Source of the DNA: Actinomadura sp. CNU-125
GTDB lineage: Bacteria; Actinomycetota; Actinomycetes; Streptosporangiales; Streptosporangiaceae
DNA: 48,369 bases
NCBI RefSeq assembly: GCF_001942465.1
Contig: NZ_MKJY01000421.1
Location: 1 to 48,369, forward strand
Direction: 5' to 3'
Part shown: positions 28,064 to 37,176 of the stretch, piece by piece
Position numbering within the stretch: position 1 is the first letter of the stretch
How the letters are laid out: each line of letters starts with the position of its first letter
The notes under the pieces: generated by a model
Seen by the model: the letters and a program-made list of their open reading frames with translations, nothing else
Told to the model about the DNA's origin: nothing
Databases searched by the model: none
Position numbers and translations under genes: made by a program

Positions 28064-29520
28064 GCGCCCGCCCTCCCCAGCCGCGAACGGCGGCGCCCGT
28101 AGCCGAAGTAGGCGACGAGCCCGGCGAGCCCCCACAGCAGGAACACCAGCCACGTGATCCCGCCGAGCCCGACCATCAGGTACACGCAGAGCGCCACCCC
28201 GATGAGCGGCGTGACCGGGTACAGCGGCACCCGGAAGCCGCGCGGCAGGTCCGGGCGGGTCCGCCGCAGCACGATCACCCCGACGCCGACGAGCGCGAAC
28301 GCGAACAGCGTCCCGATGCTCGTGGCGTCCACCAGCCGCCCCAGCGGAACGAACCCGGCGAGCAGCCCGATGAACACCGCCACGATGACCGTGTTGGCGA
28401 CCGGCACCGAGCGCTTGGGGCTCACCCGCTGGAACACGGGCGGGACGAGCCCGTCGCGCGACATCGCGAACAGGATGCGCGTCTGCCCGTACATGACCGT
28501 CAGGACGACGCTCGCGATCGCGATCACCGCGCCGATCGACAGGACGGCCGAGGGCCACGCGGCGCCCGTGGCCGCGTCGAGCACGTTCGCCAGCGACGCC
28601 TCGGAGTCCTCCCCGCCGAACCGCGTCCAGGGCATCGCGCCGACGGCGGCGAGCCCGACCAGCACGTAGACGACGGTGACGATCGCCAACGACAGCATGA
28701 TCGCGAGCGGCAGGTCGCGGCGCGGGTTCTTGGCCTCCTCGCCGGCGGTGGACGCCGCGTCGAAGCCGATGTAGGAGAAGAACACCTTCGACGCCGCCGC
28801 GCTGATCCCGGCCCAGCCCATCGGCGCGAACCCGCTCATGTTCTCCGACCGGAACGCGGTGAAGGCCACCGCGCAGAAGAACAGCAGCACCCCGATCTTG
28901 AGGAACACCATGACCGTGTTGGCGGCCGCGGTCTCGGACGCGCCGCGCAGCAGCAGGAACGCCGCCAGCGCCACCACGACGATCGCCGGGACGTTGACGA
29001 TCCCGCCGCCGCCCGGCGGGTCCGCCAGCTCGGCCGGGATCGTGAACCCGAGCGTGGTGTCGAAGAACGCGCTCAGGTAGGCGCCCCAGCCCACCGCGAC
29101 CGCCGACACCGACACCCCGTACTCCAGCAGCAGGCACCACCCGCACACCCACGCCACCAGCTCGCCCAGCGTCGCGTACGCGTACGAGTAGGACGAGCCC
29201 GAGACCGGGATCGTCCCGGCCAGCTCGGCGTACGACAGCGCCGAGAACAGCGCGGTGACGGCGGCGAGGACGAACGACGCCACCACCGCGGGACCCGCGA
29301 GCGGCACCGCCGACCCGAGCACGACGAAGATGCCGGTGCCGAGGGTCGCGCCCACGCTGAACAGGGTGAGCTGCAGCAGCCCCATCGTCCGCCGCAGCTC
29401 CCCGCCCGCGCCGCGCCCGCCCTCGGCGACGATCCGGTCGACGGGCTTGGTCCGCAGCAGGCTCCGCGCGAAGCCGCCCGCGTCGGGCGGGGCCCCGCCG
29501 CCTGCCGGGCGGGCCGTCAA
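28060..29520 (-). CDS. APC-superfamily amino-acid permease
   Basis: 486 residues with about 12-14 membrane spans. The first spans carry FSVGATLGTGIFVVLG, the unwound helix motif that binds substrate in APC transporters, and GSSYSYAYATLGELVAWVCG; FFSYIGFDAASTAGEEAKNP is a further family mark. It is of the cationic amino-acid or YfnA/CAT type. The start is taken as TTG 29520: GGAGAG lies 6 nt upstream and TTGA overlaps the carbamate kinase stop. The N-terminal 50 residues are soluble. Neighbouring carbamate kinase suggests a nitrogen-rich substrate such as arginine, ornithine, agmatine or a purine breakdown product; this is inferred. Confidence 0.9.
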   Translation of the reverse strand: MTARPAGGGAPPDAGGFARSLLRTKPVDRIVAEGGRGAGGELRRTMGLLQLTLFSVGATLGTGIFVVLGSAVPLAGPAVVASFVLAAVTALFSALSYAELAGTIPVSGSSYSYAYATLGELVAWVCGWCLLLEYGVSVSAVAVGWGAYLSAFFDTTLGFTIPAELADPPGGGGIVNVPAIVVVALAAFLLLRGASETAAANTVMVFLKIGVLLFFCAVAFTAFRSENMSGFAPMGWAGISAAASKVFFSYIGFDAASTAGEEAKNPRRDLPLAIMLSLAIVTVVYVLVGLAAVGAMPWTRFGGEDSEASLANVLDAATGAAWPSAVLSIGAVIAIASVVLTVMYGQTRILFAMSRDGLVPPVFQRVSPKRSVPVANTVIVAVFIGLLAGFVPLGRLVDATSIGTLFAFALVGVGVIVLRRTRPDLPRGFRVPLYPVTPLIGVALCVYLMVGLGGITWLVFLLWGLAGLVAYFGYGRRRSRLGRAGA

Positions 29521-30452
29521 AGCGTGCTCTCCAGCGGCCACGTGGCGTTCGGCGTGACGATCGTCCCGGCGGTGCCTTCGAGGATCTCCGCGCACTCGTC
29601 GAGCAGCCCGATCGCCGCCATGTCGCCCGTCCGCTCCACGAACCGGGCGGCCGCCTCCGCCTTCGGGCCCATCGACCCGGCGGGGAACTCCTCCGCGCGC
29701 AGCTCGTGGGGAGTCGTGTGGACGATCTCCTCCTGTTCGGGCGTGCCGTAGTTGCGGAGGACGCGCGGGACGTCGGTGAGGATCAGCAGCGCGTCCGCGT
29801 CGAGGCTCTCGGCCAGCACCGACGCGGTCAGGTCCTTGTCGATCACCGCCTCCAGGCCCTCCAGCCGTCCCACGTCGTTGCGGAACACCGGGATGCCGCC
29901 GCCGCCCGCGCACACCACGACGGTCCCGAGCCGCACCAGCTCGCGGATCAGCCGGGTCTCGATGACCCGCTGCGGATGGGGCGACGGGACGACCCGCCGC
30001 CAGTGCTCCCCGTCCCGCCCGATCGTCCAGCCGTAGTCGGCGGCGAGCTTGTCCGCCTCGTCCCGCTCGTACACCTGCCCGACGAACTTGGTCGGGTTCT
30101 CGAACGCCGGATCGACGGCCGACACGAGCGTCTGGGTGATCATCGCCATGACCTGCCGGCCCGGCAGCGCGTTCTGCAGCGCCTGCAGGATCCAGTAGCC
30201 GATCATCCCCTGCGTCTCGGCGCCGACGGTGTCGAGCGGGTACGGGCGGGTCAGGTTCGGGTCGTTGACGCTCTCCAGCGACAGCACGCCCACCTGCGGC
30301 CCGTTCCCGTGCGTGACGATCAGCTCGTGCCGCCGCGCGAGCGGGGCCAGCGCCCGTACCGCCCGGCTCACGTTGGCGCGCTGCGGCCCGTCGTCGGGCG
30401 ACTCGCCGCGGCCGACGAGGCCGTTGCCGCCCAGCGCGACGACCACCCGCAT
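29517..30452 (-). CDS. arcC: Carbamate kinase
   Basis: 311 residues. The enzyme makes ATP from carbamoyl phosphate and ADP and releases ammonia and CO2. Motifs are VVALGGNGL at the start, VTHGNGPQVG, PLDTVGAETQGMIGYWI, VCAGGGGIPVF, VIDKDLTASVLAESLDADAL and GSMGPKAEAAARFVE. ATG 30452 is chosen since the family starts there and GGGGG-rich sequence precedes it; the open frame reaches 30515. No arginine deiminase or ornithine carbamoyltransferase gene lies in the window, so the carbamoyl phosphate source is not shown. It heads an operon with a permease and a stress protein. Confidence 0.94.
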   Translation of the reverse strand: MRVVVALGGNGLVGRGESPDDGPQRANVSRAVRALAPLARRHELIVTHGNGPQVGVLSLESVNDPNLTRPYPLDTVGAETQGMIGYWILQALQNALPGRQVMAMITQTLVSAVDPAFENPTKFVGQVYERDEADKLAADYGWTIGRDGEHWRRVVPSPHPQRVIETRLIRELVRLGTVVVCAGGGGIPVFRNDVGRLEGLEAVIDKDLTASVLAESLDADALLILTDVPRVLRNYGTPEQEEIVHTTPHELRAEEFPAGSMGPKAEAAARFVERTGDMAAIGLLDECAEILEGTAGTIVTPNATWPLESTL

Positions 30453-30600
30453 GATCACCACCCCCCGATCGCGCGATTCCCCCGGCGCCCGCACCGAAAC
30501 GCGCCCGTCCGGCACGCCCTCCTGACCCGCGCGCCCGACCCGCCCGCTCGACCGGCGGCCTTTACCCGCATCCGGGCGCGGACCTGTCCGGGGCCGGTCC

Positions 30601-30606
30601 TAAACT
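30601..30606 (+). promoter_or_regulatory. -10-like element for a leaderless ABC operon
   Basis: TAAACT fits TANNNT and ends 7 nt before the ATG at 30614, the spacing of leaderless actinobacterial promoters. No Shine-Dalgarno is seen before that ATG, which supports this reading. Confidence 0.5.
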
Positions 30607-30613
30607 CGTGGGC

Positions 30614-31540
30614 ATGACACCCCCGGGAGACGGCGCCGTCGAGCTGGACTCGCTCGTGAAGCGCTACGGAGCGGCGACGGCCGTGGACGGGCTGTCGCTG
30701 CGCGCCGCCCGGGGCGAGGTCACCGCGCTGCTCGGCCCCAACGGCGCGGGCAAGACCACCACGATCGAGATCTGCGAGGGGTTCCGCAGGGCCGACGCGG
30801 GAACGGTCCGCGTCCTCGGCCTGGACCCCGCCGCCGACGCCCGCGCGCTGAAGCCGCGGGTGGGGGTGATGCCGCAGTCCGGGGGCGTGCCGGGCACCGC
30901 CCGCGCCGCCGAGTTCCTGCGGCTCGTCGCGTCCTTCCACGCCTCGCCGCTCGACCCGGCCGCCCTGCTGGCGCGGCTGGGCCTCACCGAGCACGCCCGC
31001 ACCCCGTTCCGGCGGATGTCGGGCGGCCAGCAGCAGCGGCTCTCCCTCGCGGTCGCGGTCGTCGGCCGTCCCGAGCTGGTCTTCCTGGACGAGCCCACCA
31101 CCGGCCTCGACCCGCAGGCGCGGCACGCGACCTGGGAGCTGATCGGGGAGCTGCGCGCCGCCGGGGCGTCGATCGTGCTGACCACGCACAACATGGACGA
31201 GGCCGAGACCCTCGCCGACCACGTCGTGATCGTCGACCACGGCCGGATCGTCGCCGAGGGCACCCCCGAGTCGCTGACCGGCGCCGAACGGCAGCTGCGG
31301 TTCCGGGCCCGGCCCGGCCTCGGCCTGGAGGAGCTGCTGTCGGCGCTGCCCGCCGGGTGCGCGGCCAAGGAGTCGCCCGCCGGGCACTACCTGATCGAGG
31401 CGGACGTGCGGCCCGAGCTGCTCGCGACCGTCACCGCCTGGTGCGCCTCGCACGGGGTCATGACCGAGGACCTGCGGATCGAGCGCCGCACGCTGGAGGA
31501 CGTCTTCCTCGAACTGACCGGACGGGAGCTGCGCGCATGA
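30614..31540 (+). CDS. ABC-2 type exporter, ATPase subunit
   Basis: 308 residues with Walker A GPNGAGKTTT, signature MSGGQQQRLSLAVAVVGRP, Walker B LVFLDEPTTGLDPQA and H loop VLTTHNMDEAETL. The C-terminal extension (about residues 225-308) is usual in DrrA-like ATPases. The permease follows with an ATGA overlap. In M. tuberculosis the ATPase Rv1458c and permease Rv1457c sit next to ctaA, and this pair holds the same place in the block, though ctaA here is now 4 kb away. The substrate is unknown; a link to heme or respiratory assembly is only inferred from that conserved neighbourhood. GTG 30608 is a possible start two codons upstream. Confidence 0.9.
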   Translation: MTPPGDGAVELDSLVKRYGAATAVDGLSLRAARGEVTALLGPNGAGKTTTIEICEGFRRADAGTVRVLGLDPAADARALKPRVGVMPQSGGVPGTARAAEFLRLVASFHASPLDPAALLARLGLTEHARTPFRRMSGGQQQRLSLAVAVVGRPELVFLDEPTTGLDPQARHATWELIGELRAAGASIVLTTHNMDEAETLADHVVIVDHGRIVAEGTPESLTGAERQLRFRARPGLGLEELLSALPAGCAAKESPAGHYLIEADVRPELLATVTAWCASHGVMTEDLRIERRTLEDVFLELTGRELRA

Positions 31541-32352
31541 CGGTCGGAGAAGCCGGGGCGGACGCGTCCGCCGGAGCGGACGCGTCCGTCCCGCTGGACC
31601 TCGCGCCGGCGCCGGGCGCGGTCCCGCTGCCGCGGATGGTCCTGGCGCAGACCGGCTACGAGCTGCGCGCGATGCTGCGCAACGGCGAGCAGCTGCTCCT
31701 CACGATGATCATTCCGGTGGTGCTGCTCGTCCTGTTCGGCGCCACGTCGCTGCTGGACCTCGGCCCGGGATCCCGGGTCGACTTCCTCACCCCGGGCGTC
31801 CTGGCGCTCGCGGTGATGTCGACGGCGTTCACCGGGCAGGCGATCGGCACCGGCTTCGAGCGCCGGTACGGGGTGCTGAAGCGGCTCGGCGCGACGCCGC
31901 TGCCGCGCGCCGGGCTGATCGCCGCCAAGACCCTCTCCGTCCTCGCCGTCGAGGTGATCCAGGCCGCGCTGATCTGCGCCGTCGCGTTCGGGCTCGGCTG
32001 GGAACCGCACGGCGACCCGGTCTCGGTGCTCGCGCTGCTGCTGCTCGGCACCGCCGCGTTCAGCGGGTTCGGCCTGCTCATGGCCGGGACGCTGCGCGCC
32101 GAGGCCACGCTCGCGGCGGCGAACCTCGTCTACGTCCTGCTGCTGGCCGTCGGCGGGATCGTGTTCCCGCTCGACGAGTTCCCCGAGTCGGTGCGCAACG
32201 CGCTGGAGCTGCTGCCGATCTCGGCGCTGGCCGAGGGGCTGCGGGACGTCCTGCGGGACGGCGCCGCGTTCCCCGGCGGGCCGCTGCTCGTCCTCGCGGT
32301 GTGGGCGGTCGCCGGGCTCGCCCTCGCCGCCCGGTTCTTCAAGTGGGAGTGA
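31537..32352 (+). CDS. ABC-2 type exporter, permease subunit
   Basis: 271 residues with six membrane segments: QLLLTMIIPVVLLVLFG, FLTPGVLALAVMSTAFTGQA, LIAAKTLSVLAVEVIQAALI, VLALLLLGTAAFSGFGLLMAG, AANLVYVLLLAVGGIVFPLD and PLLVLAVWAVAGLALAARFF. FERRYGVLKRLGATPLPRAG is the usual cytoplasmic loop of ABC-2 permeases. The soluble start has a tandem Ala/Asp/Gly repeat encoded by two CGGACGCGTCCG palindromes (31559-31570, 31577-31588). The ATG overlaps the ATPase stop. Confidence 0.9.
   Translation: MTVGEAGADASAGADASVPLDLAPAPGAVPLPRMVLAQTGYELRAMLRNGEQLLLTMIIPVVLLVLFGATSLLDLGPGSRVDFLTPGVLALAVMSTAFTGQAIGTGFERRYGVLKRLGATPLPRAGLIAAKTLSVLAVEVIQAALICAVAFGLGWEPHGDPVSVLALLLLGTAAFSGFGLLMAGTLRAEATLAAANLVYVLLLAVGGIVFPLDEFPESVRNALELLPISALAEGLRDVLRDGAAFPGGPLLVLAVWAVAGLALAARFFKWE
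31559..31588. repeat. Tandem 18-bp repeat in the permease 5' end
   Basis: GCGGACGCGTCCGCCGGA is repeated; each copy holds the palindrome CGGACGCGTCCG. It codes for GADASAGADAS, a soluble lead before the first membrane span. It is probably replication slippage. Confidence 0.6.
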
Positions 32353-32355
32353 TGG

Positions 32356-33290
32356 ATGGCACTGGCTGAGGCGCCCGGCACGTTCGGCGGCGCGTCCCGG
32401 GCGGCCCGCCGGTCCCGGCTGCTGTCCCTCGGGTCCGTCCCCCCGCCCGCGCTGATCCTGCTCGGCATCATCTCCGTGCAGGTCGGGGCCGGGCTCGCCA
32501 AGAACCTGTTCGACCGGCTGCCGCCGAGCGCCGTCGTGTCGCTGCGGCTGCTGACCTCGCGATCGTCCTGGCGTTCCTGGCCCGCAAGGCGCTGCGGACC
32601 GTCCTGCGGGACCACACCCGGCAGGACCTCGCGGTCGCCGCCGGGTTCGGGCTGGCGCTCGCCGGGATGAACTTCTCGATCTACCAGTCGTTCGCCCGCA
32701 TCCCGCTGGGCGTCGCGGTCACCATCGAGTTCCTCGGCCCGCTGAGCGTCGCGCTGCTGGCGTCCCGGCGGCCCCGGGACGTGCTGTGGGCGCTGCTGGC
32801 GGGCGCGGGCGTGGTCATGCTGGCCCGCGGCGGCGGCGACCTCGACCCGGTCGGCATCGCGTTCGCGCTGGTCGCCGCCGTGTGCTGGGCCGCCTACATC
32901 CTGCTGACGGCCGCGACCGGCAAGCGGTTCGCCGGCTCGTCCGGGCTGGCCGTCGCGAGCGTCGTCGGCACCGCCGCCGTCCTGCCGGTCGGCATCGCCG
33001 AGGGCGGCGCCGAGATGCTCGACCCGCGGCTGCTGCTGATCGGCCTCGGCGTCGGGCTGCTGTCGTCGGTGATCCCGTACTCGCTCGAACTGGAGGCGCT
33101 GCGGCGCATGCCCGCGCGGGTCTTCGGCATCCTGATGAGCCTGGAACCCGCCGCCGCCGCGCTCGTCGGCGTGGCGCTGCTCGGCGAGATCCTCAGCGGA
33201 CGGCAGTGGACCGCCATCGTCTTCGTGGTGGTGGCGAGCGTCGGCGCCACCCGGAGCCAGAAGGACCCGCCCGAGGCGCCGGAGTCCTAG
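32356..33290 (+). CDS. EamA/RhtA-like metabolite exporter (frameshifted)
   Basis: Ten predicted membrane spans in two EamA repeats, of the RhtA threonine/homoserine exporter type: PPALILLGIISVQVGAGLAK, then NFSIYQSFARIPLGVAVTIE and FLGPLSVALLASRRPRDVLW in repeat one, VIPYSLELEALRRMPARVFG and ILMSLEPAAAALVGVALLGE in repeat two. The frame changes near 32562 in LRLLTS; adding one G to CCTCGCG restores AIVLAFLARKALRTVLRD. The start lies 3 nt past the ABC permease stop, so it probably belongs to the same operon. The substrate is inferred to be an amino acid or similar small metabolite. Confidence 0.87.
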
Positions 33291-33378
33291 CCCCGGACGG
33301 CGGTGCGGTGGCGACCGCGCGCCCGGGCGTGGAAGGATCGGGACGGGACCACCTGCAATCGACCGGATTGGAGTCCGC

Positions 33379-34218
33379 GTGATCGGCCGGAACGAGGACC
33401 AGGGGATGCCGCCGGAGTACTTCGAGGCGGGGTCGGCGTCGTTCGTGGACTTCCTGCGCCTCCACTCCCCCGACCTGCTGCCCGTCAACCGGGTGCCCGG
33501 CGCCGGGACCGTCCCGGACCTGCCGCACGGCACGACCGTCCTGGCGCTGACCTTCGCGGGCGGCGTGATGATGGCCGGGGACCGCCGCGCCACCCAGGGC
33601 AACCGCATCGCCTACCGCGAACTCGACAAGGTCCAGCGGGCCGACGAGTACTCGGTGGTCGCGTTCGCGGGCACCGTGGGGCTCGCGCTGGAGATGGTCC
33701 GGCTGTTCCAGGTCGAACTGGAGCACTACGAGAAGATGGAGAGCGCCCCGCTGTCGCTGCCGGGCAAGGCCCGCCGCCTCGGCGCCGTCATCCAGGCGAA
33801 CCTCGCGCAGGCCCTGCAGGGCCTCGCCGTCGTCCCGCTGTTCGCCGGGTACGAGGAGCGCACCGGCACCGGGCGGATCTACACCTACGACATCACCGGC
33901 GCGCCGCAGGAGGCCCGCGACTACCACGCCGACGGCTCCGGTTCCCCGTACGCGCTGGGGTCGCTGAAGAAGCTGTACCGTCCCGGCCTGTCCGAGCGGG
34001 ACGCCGCGACCGTCTGCGTGCAGGCCCTCTACGACGCCGCCGACGACGACACCGCGACCGGCGGCCCGGACCGGACGCGCCGCGTCTACCCGACGATCGC
34101 GGTCGTCACCGACGACGGCTACCGGGCGCTCGGCGAGGACGAGCTGTCGGCGATCGTCGACGAGGTCGTGACCGGCCGCATGGAGAACCCGGACGGCCCG
34201 GTCGCGCCGCTGCGCTGA
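33379..34218 (+). CDS. prcB: Proteasome beta subunit, orphan copy
   Basis: 279 residues from the GTG at 33379. The first 51 residues form a propeptide ending LPHG; cleavage would expose Thr52 as the catalytic N-terminal nucleophile (GTTVLALTFAGGV). In mature numbering Asp17 (MAGDRRATQG), Lys33 (ELDKVQ) and the GSGSPYALGSLKKLY serine are all present, so it looks catalytically competent. YDAADDDTATGGPDRTRR is close to the mycobacterial PrcB. In actinobacteria prcB normally lies in mpa-dop-pup-prcB-prcA-pafA. Here no alpha subunit, Pup or accessory gene is near; the neighbours are an EamA exporter and PolX. It is either a second beta subunit or a relocated sole copy. Confidence 0.92.
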   Translation: MIGRNEDQGMPPEYFEAGSASFVDFLRLHSPDLLPVNRVPGAGTVPDLPHGTTVLALTFAGGVMMAGDRRATQGNRIAYRELDKVQRADEYSVVAFAGTVGLALEMVRLFQVELEHYEKMESAPLSLPGKARRLGAVIQANLAQALQGLAVVPLFAGYEERTGTGRIYTYDITGAPQEARDYHADGSGSPYALGSLKKLYRPGLSERDAATVCVQALYDAADDDTATGGPDRTRRVYPTIAVVTDDGYRALGEDELSAIVDEVVTGRMENPDGPVAPLR

Positions 34219-34278
34219 CCCCGCGGCCGACCCGCGCGATCTCCGGAAACGTCGTACCCGCCTCGTAACATCGGACCT

Positions 34279-35997
34279 ATGGCACGGGCGAACGACGAGG
34301 CTGCGGCCCTCATCCAGGAACTGGCTGATCTGCTGTCCATCACGGGCGGCGACGCCTTCAAGATCAGGGCGTACGAGAAGTCGGCGCGGGCGATCGCCGG
34401 GCATCCCGACGACGTCTCCGACCTCGACCTCGCCGGGCTCCGCAAGATCCCCACCGTGGGCGAGGCGATCGCCAAGAAGGTCCTCGACTACACCACCACC
34501 GGAACGATCCGGCAGGTGGAGGAGCTGCGGGCGCAGATCCCCGCGGGCGTCCGGGCCCTCACCGCGATCCCGACCCTCGGCCCGAAGAAGGCCCTCGCCG
34601 TCTACGAGGAGCTGGGCGTGTCGTCGGTGGAGGAGCTCGAGACCGCGATCGGCGCGGGCAAGCTGCGCGGGCTCAAGGGCTTCGGCGCCAAGACGGAAGA
34701 GAACATCCTGCGCGGCATCGAGCTGATGCGCGGCTCCGGGGAGCGCGTGCTCGTCGACGCCGCGGCGGGGATCGCCGACGAGGTCGTCGCGGCCCTGTCG
34801 GCGCTGCCGCAGGTCGAACGGTGCGAGCACGCCGGATCGCTGCGCCGGATGCGCGAGACGATCGGCGACGTGGACGTCCTGGTCGCCTCCACCGACCCGC
34901 ACCCGATCATGGCGGCGTTCACCGCGCTGCCGCTCGTCCACGAGGTGATCGCGAGCGGCGACAAGAAGACCTCGATCCGCACCGCCAAGGGCCTGCAGGT
35001 CGACCTGCGGGTCGTCCCGCCCGAGTCGTGGGGCGCGGCCCTGCAGTACTTCACCGGTTCGCAGGCGCACAACATCCGCACCCGGGAGATCGCCGTCAAG
35101 GCGGGGTTGAAGCTGTCGGAGTACGGCCTGTTCGACGCCGAGTCCGGGGCGCTGATCGTCTCCGAGACCGAGGACGAGGTGTACGAGCGGCTCGGGCTGC
35201 CGTGGGTGCATCCCGCGCTGCGCGAGGACACCGGCGAGATCGAGGCCGCCCTCGCGGGCGAACTCCCCCGCCTCGTCACCGTCCGCGACCTGCGCGGCGA
35301 CCTGCACAGCCACACCGACCTCACCGACGGCATCGCCCCGCTGGAGGACATGGTCGCCGCCGCCGCGGACCGCGGCCTGGAGTACTACGCGATCACCGAC
35401 CACGCGCCGAACCTGTTCATGCAGCGGATGACCGACGAGAAGATGCTCGCCCAGCGCGAGCAGGTCCGCGCGCTGCAGGCCTCCTTCCCGGACCTGGCGC
35501 TCCTGCACGGCACCGAGCTGAACATCGACCCCGACGGGAACGTCGACTGGGACGCCGATTTCCTCGCGGGTTTCGACGTCTGCGTCGCGTCGATCCACTC
35601 GCACTTCACGCAGGACCAGGAGACGATGACGCGCCGTCTCGTCCGCGCCTGCGAGAACCCCCACGTGCACGTCATCGGGCACCCGACCGCCCGCAGCATC
35701 GGCCGCCGCCCGCAGGTCGACGCCGACTGGGACGAGGTGTTCCGCGCGGCCGCCCGCACCGGCACCGCCATGGAGATCGACTCGTTCCCCGACCGGCTCG
35801 ACCTGCCCGCCGACCTGATCCGCCGCGCCAAGCGCCTCGGCGTCCGCTTCTCCGTCGACACCGACGCCCACTCCGTCGGCCACCACCGCAACATCCGCTA
35901 CGGCGTCGGCACCGCCCAGCGCGGCTGGCTCACCCCCGACGACGTGATCAACACCTGGCCCCTGGACCGCCTCCGCGAGTTCCTCCGCAAGGCTTGA
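34279..35997 (+). CDS. polX: PolX: family X DNA polymerase with PHP domain
   Basis: 572 residues in one intact frame. Order of domains: 8-kDa and HhH region (AFKIRAYEKSARAIAGHPDD, LRKIPTVGEAIAKKVLDY, LRGLKGFGAKTEENIL), polymerase palm with AGSLRRMRETIGDVDVLVAS and VDLRVVPPESWGAALQYFTG, then a PHP phosphoesterase domain with DLHSHTDLTDG, ITDHAPN, LLHGTELNIDPDG, ASIHSHF, IGHPTARSIGRRP and SVDTDAHSVGHH. The palm aspartates (GDVDVLV, VDLRV) and the PHP metal ligands are present, so both gap-filling synthesis and 3'-5' nuclease activity are expected in base excision repair. It lies 60 nt after prcB, probably in the same transcript. Confidence 0.95.
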   Translation: MARANDEAAALIQELADLLSITGGDAFKIRAYEKSARAIAGHPDDVSDLDLAGLRKIPTVGEAIAKKVLDYTTTGTIRQVEELRAQIPAGVRALTAIPTLGPKKALAVYEELGVSSVEELETAIGAGKLRGLKGFGAKTEENILRGIELMRGSGERVLVDAAAGIADEVVAALSALPQVERCEHAGSLRRMRETIGDVDVLVASTDPHPIMAAFTALPLVHEVIASGDKKTSIRTAKGLQVDLRVVPPESWGAALQYFTGSQAHNIRTREIAVKAGLKLSEYGLFDAESGALIVSETEDEVYERLGLPWVHPALREDTGEIEAALAGELPRLVTVRDLRGDLHSHTDLTDGIAPLEDMVAAAADRGLEYYAITDHAPNLFMQRMTDEKMLAQREQVRALQASFPDLALLHGTELNIDPDGNVDWDADFLAGFDVCVASIHSHFTQDQETMTRRLVRACENPHVHVIGHPTARSIGRRPQVDADWDEVFRAAARTGTAMEIDSFPDRLDLPADLIRRAKRLGVRFSVDTDAHSVGHHRNIRYGVGTAQRGWLTPDDVINTWPLDRLREFLRKA

Positions 35998-36069
35998 CCG
36001 TCCGCTCCCCCGCCCGCAGCCGTTCCGACGGCACCGCTACCGGCGAACGGACGCCCGCGGCGGGGGACG

Positions 36070-36094
36070 CCCGGCGGCGTTCGGGGCCGCCGGG
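36070..36094. terminator. Hairpin between convergent polX and ctaA
   Basis: CCCGGCGGC (36070-36078) and GCCGCCGGG (36086-36094) pair perfectly around a 7-nt loop. A wider pair, CCCGCCCGC (36009-36017) and GCGGGCGGG (36101-36109), encloses it. Confidence 0.65.
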
Positions 36095-36116
36095 GGACGC
36101 GCGGGCGGGTCGGGGG

Positions 36117-37123
36117 TCAGGCGGGCTGCGTGGTCGGGACGGCCGGTTCGGCGGGGCCGGGCGCGGGGGCGTCCGCGGCGAGCGGGCCGCGGTCGCGGAG
36201 GGCGAAGAACAGCCGGAAGGCGGCGATCCACAGCAGGACCGCGCCGAGCATGTGCAGGACGACCAGGACGGCGGGGACGCCGAGGAAGTACTGGACGTAG
36301 CCGAGCGCGCCCTGGGCCACGACGAGGGCGAGGAGTTCGTGGACGCGGCGGCGCGCGGCGCGCGGCGAGTCCGTCCGGTGCAGGACGACGGCCATGACCA
36401 CGACGAGCGCGCAGGTGACCCACGCGGTGAGGCTGTGGACGCGCGTGACGTCGGTGATCTCGAAGCCCCAGCGGCGCGACGAGGCGTCCCCGGCGTGCGG
36501 GCCGGTGCCCGTGACCACGGTGCCCGCGACGAGGACGACGGCGGCGGACGAGCGCCGCGCCGATGGGCGCGGACGACGGGCGCGACGAGCGGGCGCGGCG
36601 GCGCGTCCCCCTCCCCCGCGCGGATCCACAGCGCCACGCAGAAGACGAGCAGCGCCGGGGAGACGAGGAAGTGCAGGGCGACGGCGGCGGGGTGCAGGTC
36701 GGTCAGGACCACGATGCCGCCGATGACCGCCTGCGCGACGACGCTCATCGGCTGGGCGAGCGCCCACCGGACGAGGTCCTTGCGGCGCGGGACGAGGCGC
36801 AGCGCGGCGACGAACACCAGCATGCCGACGCCCAGCACCACGAAGGTGATCATGCGGTTGCCGAACTCGATCGCCATGTTGATCAGCTCGTGCTCGGGGT
36901 GCGGCGTGGGCACGAGGCTGTCGCCGGTGCACTTGGGCCATTCGGGGCAGCCCAGCCCGGACTCGGTGACGCGGACGGCGCCGCCGCTGGCGACGATCAG
37001 CACGTTTCCGATGACGCCGAGCAGCGCGAGCAGCCGGAACGAACCCGCCGTCGGGCGCCACACGGCGTCCCTCGCACGGATCAGCGGGTTTGAAGTCGAC
37101 TCTGGCTCTGCCACGCCGACCAT
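36117..37123 (-). CDS. ctaA: Heme A synthase, COX15/CtaA family (frameshifted)
   Basis: Heme A synthase oxidises the methyl group of heme O in the membrane, to supply aa3-type cytochrome oxidase. About 335 residues and eight spans are seen. Typical segments are GGAVRVTESGLGCPEWPKCT with the Glu and Cys of the first half, INMAIEFGNRMITFVVLGVG with a heme-ligand region, LTDLHPAAVALHFLVSPALL with conserved His residues, and after a frame change near 36555 VTGTGPHAGDASSRRWGF and VTRVHSLTAWVTCALVVVMA. GGAGG stands 10 nt before the ATG at 37123. Downstream of the PrsW gene and convergent with polX. Confidence 0.9.
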
Positions 37124-37176
37124 GCTATGGCCGCCTCCGCGCACCCGCGACACAACCCCCCGTCAGGGGATCGGGG

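Noticed and set aside
30601..35997. A proteasome gene cluster around prcB
   Set aside because: No alpha subunit, Pup, ligase or ATPase gene is present; neighbours are exporters and PolX.
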